The notes under the pieces: model-generated
What the model was told of the DNA's origin: nothing
Database searches by the model: none
The model's input: only the letters and a program-made list of their open reading frames with translations
Assembly: GCA_037444685.1 (NCBI GenBank)
Contig: JBBILX010000001.1
Location: 186,001-250,000, forward strand
Source: UBA964 sp037444685
GTDB taxonomy: Bacteria; Pseudomonadota; Gammaproteobacteria; Steroidobacterales; Steroidobacteraceae
Length of the DNA stretch: 64,000 bases
Reading direction: 5' to 3'
Shown here: in pieces, positions 62,423 through 64,000 of the stretch
How positions within the stretch are numbered: the stretch's first letter is position 1
How the letters are laid out: each line of letters opens with the position of its first letter
Program-made: the position numbers and the translations under genes

Positions 62423-62447
62423 GGTGACTATACTAATCGATCACCGT
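62421..62447. repeat. Inverted repeat with TATACT in the aminotransferase-uvrB divergent gap
   Basis: ACGGTGA (62421-62427) and TCACCGT (62441-62447) are perfect complements around a 13-base centre that contains TATACT (62429-62434), a -10-like box for uvrB. The left arm touches the aminotransferase GTG. The symmetry suggests an operator, but it does not match the E. coli LexA consensus. Confidence 0.45.
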
Positions 62448-62473
62448 CCACTCGCGCCGAGACACCGCCGACA

Positions 62474-64000
<1,527 letters not shown>

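Overview
The window is GC-rich, gene-dense chromosomal DNA from a gammaproteobacterium, most like the Xanthomonadales/Nevskiales/Steroidobacter-type lineages. Reasons: ZipA next to SMC and LigA, a dksA-gluQ pair, nuoN followed by initiator tRNA and the rimP-nusA-infB-rbfA-truB-rpsO-pnp block, a pheA-aroA-cmk-rpsA-ihfB block, and a mtaD-ubiG-HAD phosphatase group divergent from gyrA as in Pseudomonas. The assignment is inferred from gene content and order, not from a search. No prophage, insertion sequence or CRISPR array is visible, and no gene-free stretch reaches 300 bases; the longest gaps are about 140-175 bases and hold promoters, leaders and hairpins.

Layout. 1-8399: 3' part of the complex I operon (nuoG partial, nuoH-N). 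8487-8563: initiator tRNA. 8654-12586: alpha/beta hydrolase, unknown lipoprotein and S9 peptidase, lying between the initiator tRNA and rimP. 12581-21196: translation and RNA-processing operon with a promoter, a leader and a premature terminator ahead of rimP, plus an internal promoter and terminator around rpsO and pnp. 21297-24314 (minus): phaR, gluQ, an N-terminally extended dksA, queF. 24490-30884: smc-zipA-ligA. 30945-32635 (minus): parvulin lipoprotein, BolA protein, YciB. 32668-37384: yciO, trpS, scpA, scpB and a degenerate RluB-like protein. 37215-43035 (minus): mtaD-ubiG-gph/mupP-rmuC-squalene-synthase-fold gene, chained by 4-base ATGA overlaps, then a YciK-type SDR. 43179-53525: gyrA, serC, serA, pheA, aroA, cmk, rpsA, ihfB. 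53675-60551: more variable genes (ComEA-like, galU, patatin autotransporter, FGE-fold protein, CpeT-like lipoprotein, two Usp genes). 60664-64000: tRNA-Asn, DUF2784 protein, aspartate aminotransferase, uvrB (runs off the edge).

How genes work together: nuo genes make the proton-pumping NADH dehydrogenase; rimP/nusA/infB/rbfA/truB/rpsO/pnp couple transcription, ribosome maturation and RNA decay; smc with scpA/scpB (10 kb away) form the chromosome-organising complex; serC+serA make serine and pheA+aroA serve aromatic amino acid synthesis. The most interesting signals are core-family proteins whose defining residues are lost or displaced (DksA zinc finger, RluB active-site motif, squalene/phytoene synthase Asp motif, FGE cysteines), a CpeT-like lipoprotein, and the rimP leader attenuator. 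I found no clearly new multi-gene system such as a defence island.
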